A stretch of DNA of 64,000 nt, from NCBI GenBank assembly GCA_963718315.1, contig CAVQZC010000007.1:310001-374000 (forward strand), in the 5' to 3' direction. The position numbers were made by a program, and so were the translations under genes. Numbering within the stretch: the stretch's first letter is position 1; the number at the start of each line of letters is the position of its first letter. This document shows positions 60,939 through 64,000 of this stretch, one piece after another. The stretch comes from CAVQZC01 sp963718315. Its GTDB lineage: Bacteria; Actinomycetota; Thermoleophilia; Gaiellales; JAICJC01. Below the pieces are notes generated by a model, which saw nothing but the letters and a program-made list of their open reading frames with translations, was not told the origin of the DNA and searched no databases.

Positions 60939-61803
60939 GTCGGTTCGGGTCACCGCGCCCGCGTCGTCGGCGAACCTCGGGCCGGGGTTCGACGCACTTG
61001 CGGTCGCGCTCGAGTTCCGCAACGAGGTCGAGGTGGTGCGCAAGGGCGACGGCCCGCCTGTCGTGCACGCGGTCGGCGAGGGTGAGGGAGAGGCGCCGAC
61101 CGGGCCCGACAACCTGTTCGTGCGCGCGTTCGAGGCCGCCGGCGGCGACAGCCGCGGGCTCGACGTGTGGATGAAGAACCGGATCCCGTTTGCCCGTGGA
61201 CTGGGCTCGAGCGCTGCGACGATCGCCGCCGGGCTGGTTGCGGCGCGCGCGATGGGTGCGGACGGATCCGGCGACCTGCTCGGCATCGCCACGACTCTGG
61301 AGGGGCACCCGGACAACGTCGCGGCCGCTCTCAACGGCGGGCTGACCCTGGCCTGGACGTCGGCCGAGGGACCCCGGGCGATCGGCTTCGGCACTCCCGC
61401 GGTGGCGTTCGTCGTTGTGATTCCCGAGCAGCGGCTGTCGACCGAGGCAGCCCGTGCGGCGCTTCCCGAGACGGTGCCGCACGCCGATGCCGTGCACAAC
61501 GCCGCCCGGATGGGGCTGCTGGTGGCGGCGCTGGGATCGGGCGACGGGCATCTTCTGACCGAGGCGCTCGACGACCGCCTGCACGAGCCCTACCGTGCGC
61601 CGCTGGTGCCGCTTCTGGGCTCGGTTCGCGAGCACCTGGGCGGCCTGCCTGTCTACGGGGCGACGCTGTCGGGCGCCGGGCCGTCCGTCCTCGTCTGGTG
61701 CGAGCCGGGCTCCGAGCTGCAGGTCGCACGCACGCTCGACCGGCTGCCGGACTGCGCGGCACGGGTGGCGGCGGTCGCCGACCACGGCGCCACCGCGGGT
61801 TAG
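60931..61803 (+). CDS. thrB: Homoserine kinase
   Basis: GHMP kinase supplying O-phosphohomoserine to ThrC. 290 residues from GTG 60931. RVTAPASSANLGPGFDALAV, the ATP loop in IPFARGLGSSAATIAAGLVA, LEGHPDNVAAALNGG, and the C-terminal YGATLSGAGPSVLV. Order thrC-thrB is common in Actinobacteria. Ends overlapping the stop of the convergent HAD-like gene. Confidence 0.96.
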   Translation: MPESVRVTAPASSANLGPGFDALAVALEFRNEVEVVRKGDGPPVVHAVGEGEGEAPTGPDNLFVRAFEAAGGDSRGLDVWMKNRIPFARGLGSSAATIAAGLVAARAMGADGSGDLLGIATTLEGHPDNVAAALNGGLTLAWTSAEGPRAIGFGTPAVAFVVVIPEQRLSTEAARAALPETVPHADAVHNAARMGLLVAALGSGDGHLLTEALDDRLHEPYRAPLVPLLGSVREHLGGLPVYGATLSGAGPSVLVWCEPGSELQVARTLDRLPDCAARVAAVADHGATAG

Positions 61804-62408
61804 GCGAGCGCCAGCTGGACGAGCTCTGCGGGCTGCTCGACCAGGTACGCCGGGTGTGCGGTCAGCAGGTGGTCGCGGTCGCCGCCCGTCCACAGCGCGG
61901 CTGCCGTCGTCGCGCCGGCGTGCTTGGCCTCGACCAGCGAGGCGGGTGTTGCCGCAACGACCAGCGCCTCCTCCGGCTGCAGCTCGAGCTCCTCGATCAG
62001 CGACACGGCGGCGGTTGGCGCGGGGTCGACCCGTTGGTGGTCGAGCCGCCGCGTCAGGCCCAGGAAGTGCGTCACCACGACTCCCACCTCCGGCGGCCCC
62101 GGCGACCACGACGCCAGCAGCGTGCCGTCGGCCTGCAGGTGGCGGAGCACGGCGTTCAGGTCGGGGTTCGGCCGGACGTAGACCGGGATGTGCTCCTCGT
62201 AGTAGCGGGCCAGCTCGGCCCGCCACGTGTTCACGTCACCGTCAGCCCAGGCCTCGAGGGCGGCCAGCGCCTCCGAGCGATCCGCCGGGATGGTTGCGAG
62301 GTCGAGCGGCTTCACGCGCCCCAACCGGCGGGCCAGGTGATCGACGGCGTCTGTCCACAGCCGATCGACGGGAGCCAGCGCGTCCTCGGAGAAGATGACC
62401 GCCTTCAC
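61800..62408 (-). CDS. HAD-superfamily-like protein lacking the nucleophile Asp
   Basis: 202 residues from GTG 62408. Overall HAD layout: motif II-like LLASWSPGPPEVGVVVTHFL, then LEEALVVAATPASLVEAKHA-type motif III/IV region with THAGATTAAAL. But motif I, normally DxDGT, reads KAVIFSEDALAPVDRL, with Ser at the nucleophile position. The C-terminal DD pair is also missing. Probably not a phosphatase; perhaps regulatory or a repurposed fold. TACCCT lies 8 bases upstream. Confidence 0.65.
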   Translation of the reverse strand: MKAVIFSEDALAPVDRLWTDAVDHLARRLGRVKPLDLATIPADRSEALAALEAWADGDVNTWRAELARYYEEHIPVYVRPNPDLNAVLRHLQADGTLLASWSPGPPEVGVVVTHFLGLTRRLDHQRVDPAPTAAVSLIEELELQPEEALVVAATPASLVEAKHAGATTAAALWTGGDRDHLLTAHPAYLVEQPAELVQLALA

Positions 62409-62416
62409 GGCGTCGG

Positions 62417-62422
62417 AGGGTA
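62417..62422 (-). promoter_or_regulatory. -10 element for the HAD-like gene
   Basis: TACCCT on the minus strand, 8 bases before GTG 62408. Confidence 0.45.
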
Positions 62423-62603
62423 GCCGGGGCCTCGTGTTGGCAGAGGCACCTGGGGCTGCACCACGTGGCGGTAGTCGCTCGGCGGGTGTCACGGGAGTCG
62501 TGACTGATCTGCGGCTGCCTCCGTGCGGATCGTGTCTGGATCCGTTGCGAGGGGTGGGGGCAGGATCAGATCGACCCCGCGTTACCCCCTCGAAAGGAAC
62601 GTT

Positions 62604-64000
62604 GTGCTGCTCCAACCTCTCCGACTGGCCGCGGCCGGGCTGCTTGCTGTGCTCATCCCGGCTGTCGCCATGACACCTGCTGCGCACGCAGGCACCTACT
62701 CCCTGACCACCAACACCAGGTCGGTGATCGACGGCTGGGCGTTGACCTCCGACCCGAGCTTCTTCGGATGCTCGGTGGCGAGCCACCCTGGCCCCTGTGC
62801 CGACTCCGACGTCCCCAGCCCGACCCCGCTGCGCATCCTCGGCAAGGGTTCGGTCACGACCGGCGACAACGCGCGGTGGTACTGGGTGGCGCCGCCGACC
62901 GTCTCGATCGACTCGGCCCGCGTCTCGGTGACGTACACGGCGGGTGCCGACACCCTGGTCTACTTCAAGAGCCGCCTCCGCAGCCAGACGTTCGACCACG
63001 TGAACCGAACGCACTCGGCGAGGGGCTCGGGCACCGAGACGTGGTCGGTGCCGGCCGGGATGGAGGCGCTGGGCGTGTTTCTCGAGGCAAGCAGCGGTGC
63101 GAACCTCTCCGACAAGTGGGCGAACACGATCCGCGTCGATACGTTCACGGCGACGCTGCGGGACGACACACCGCCGACCGCCTCGTTGTCGGGGTCGCTG
63201 GCGGGCGACGCCTGGCTGCGAGGGTCGCAGCCGGTGTGCCTCCATGTCTCCGCCGCGGACGAAGGGGCCGGTGTCTCGTCGGCCGCCATCGTGGATGGAA
63301 ACCAGGCGGTGCTCGATTCCGATCAGGTCGCGAAGCAGAGCGGCCGCCAGCCGGGCAAGCCGGATTACGACGGAACGCTCTGCCTGACGCCTTCCGCGCT
63401 CGGCGACGGCGCCCACCCCTACGTGGTGCGCGTGGCCGACGGCGCCGGCGAGATGACGGAGATGCCGTTCACGGTCGACGTCGACACCACCGCCCCGACC
63501 GCCGCCGACCTGGCGCCGGCGTCTGCGACGACCGATCGCCGGGCACCGGTGTCGTTCTCGGTCGATCCCGGGCCCAGCGGCCTGGCGAGCTTCGGGGCCA
63601 CCGTGGACGGCGTGCCGATGACGGTCACCGGAAACCGGGCCAGCTACCTGCCGGCCGCTGACCTCGCGTACGGGAGCCACCTCGTCCAGTGGAGCGCGAC
63701 CGACGTGGCGGGGAACGTCCGCGACGGGTTCTGGACGTTCGCCGTGGCCGACGACAGCCCGCCGCAGCTGACGGACGCCGTGCCCGCGGACGGCTGGAGC
63801 TCGGAGATCAGGCGGCCTGCGATCGGCTTCCATGTGTCCGATGCCGGCACCGGTATCGATCCCACCACCCTGCACGTGATCCTTGACGGGACGGACGTGG
63901 CCGCGGTGGGGTCGTTCACGGACGGCGTGTTCAGCTACACGCCGGCCGTCGATCTGGGCTTCGGCATGCACTCGGTTCGCGTGTCGGTCTCCGACCTGTC
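62604..64000 (+). CDS. Secreted protein with Ig-like repeats, 3'-truncated by window edge
   Basis: Open from GTG 62604 to the end of the window (465 codons). CGAAAGGAAC gives the ribosome site. Signal peptide LRLAAAGLLAVLIPAVAMTP, with AAHAG as the likely cleavage site. Residues 30-185 form a beta sandwich (jelly-roll-like: SARVSVTYTAGADTLVYFKS). Then Ig-like modules of about 90 residues follow, each opening with D-x-PP/APT (DDTPPTASLSGS, DTTAPTAADLAPAS, DDSPPQLTDAVPAD) and carrying D-x-A-G-(N/A). Likely a surface or matrix protein; ligand unknown. The true C-terminus is outside the window. Confidence 0.8.
   Translation, partial: MLLQPLRLAAAGLLAVLIPAVAMTPAAHAGTYSLTTNTRSVIDGWALTSDPSFFGCSVASHPGPCADSDVPSPTPLRILGKGSVTTGDNARWYWVAPPTVSIDSARVSVTYTAGADTLVYFKSRLRSQTFDHVNRTHSARGSGTETWSVPAGMEALGVFLEASSGANLSDKWANTIRVDTFTATLRDDTPPTASLSGSLAGDAWLRGSQPVCLHVSAADEGAGVSSAAIVDGNQAVLDSDQVAKQSGRQPGKPDYDGTLCLTPSALGDGAHPYVVRVADGAGEMTEMPFTVDVDTTAPTAADLAPASATTDRRAPVSFSVDPGPSGLASFGATVDGVPMTVTGNRASYLPAADLAYGSHLVQWSATDVAGNVRDGFWTFAVADDSPPQLTDAVPADGWSSEIRRPAIGFHVSDAGTGIDPTTLHVILDGTDVAAVGSFTDGVFSYTPAVDLGFGMHSVRVSVSDL

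Noticed and set aside
61800..63971. 723-codon minus-strand frame covering the secreted Ig-like gene
   Set aside because: Only its last 202 codons (the HAD-like gene) make sense; the rest is antisense to a plus-strand frame with signal peptide and repeats.

Overview
High-GC actinobacterial chromosome segment, most likely from a soil or aquatic Thermoleophilia/Gaiellales-type lineage. The lineage call is inference from the gene set: SepF, MurA with Cys-to-Asp, two-subunit GlyQ/GlyS, an ImuB/DnaE2 cassette with actinobacterial-type LexA boxes, and a K+-independent-type proton-pumping pyrophosphatase. GC-rich codon use is even throughout. There is no rRNA, tRNA, CRISPR, prophage or transposase gene in the window. 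It is core chromosome with short repeats rather than a mobile island.

Layout. 0-18.9 kb (mostly +): truncated pyrG, an internally deleted GNAT remnant (-), M32 carboxypeptidase, M20 peptidase, alanine dehydrogenase, a membrane-anchored beta-propeller (-), xerD, a double-GNAT protein, a secreted Kelch protein, then deoB-deoA-mutM-ybaK-tag, recO, glyQ-glyS and uspA. 18.8-23.3 kb (-): a glycerol catabolism operon (FAD dehydrogenase, second FAD oxidoreductase, small membrane protein, glycerol kinase) plus a cupin. 23.4-28.3 kb (+): ppsR-ppdK-comB, a 223-bp inverted-repeat element and two tandem small membrane proteins. 28.3-33.1 kb (-): the SOS mutagenesis cassette imuB / small accessory gene / dnaE2 with two LexA boxes. 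33.1-49.7 kb: short mixed operons including murA, SUKH-like gene, hisD-ridA, DHH-CBS-CCA nucleotidyltransferase, pgeF-yggS-sepF, ybdK and MTA phosphorylase. 49.8-57.5 kb (+): hppA, two paralogous amino-acid permease-UspA fusions flanking another repeat copy, and an MFS exporter. 57.4-62.4 kb: hom (-) divergent from two RCK proteins and thrC-thrB, then a HAD-like gene (-). 62.6 kb to the end: a secreted Ig-like repeat protein that runs off the window.

Three cross-cutting patterns stand out. (1) Nineteen genes have a TANNNT hexamer 6-9 nt before the start codon, so much of this genome is probably transcribed without leaders; the SOS operon uses this layout with its LexA box inside codons 3-7. 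(2) A repeat family with AGAAG(C/G)TCTGACGG termini occurs in three intergenic sites, and in two of them its right end abuts the start of the next gene. (3) Apparent frameshifts are dense in 1-14 kb and rare afterwards. Because they hit essential genes equally, I read them as sequencing/assembly errors, and I annotate the affected genes as single CDSs.
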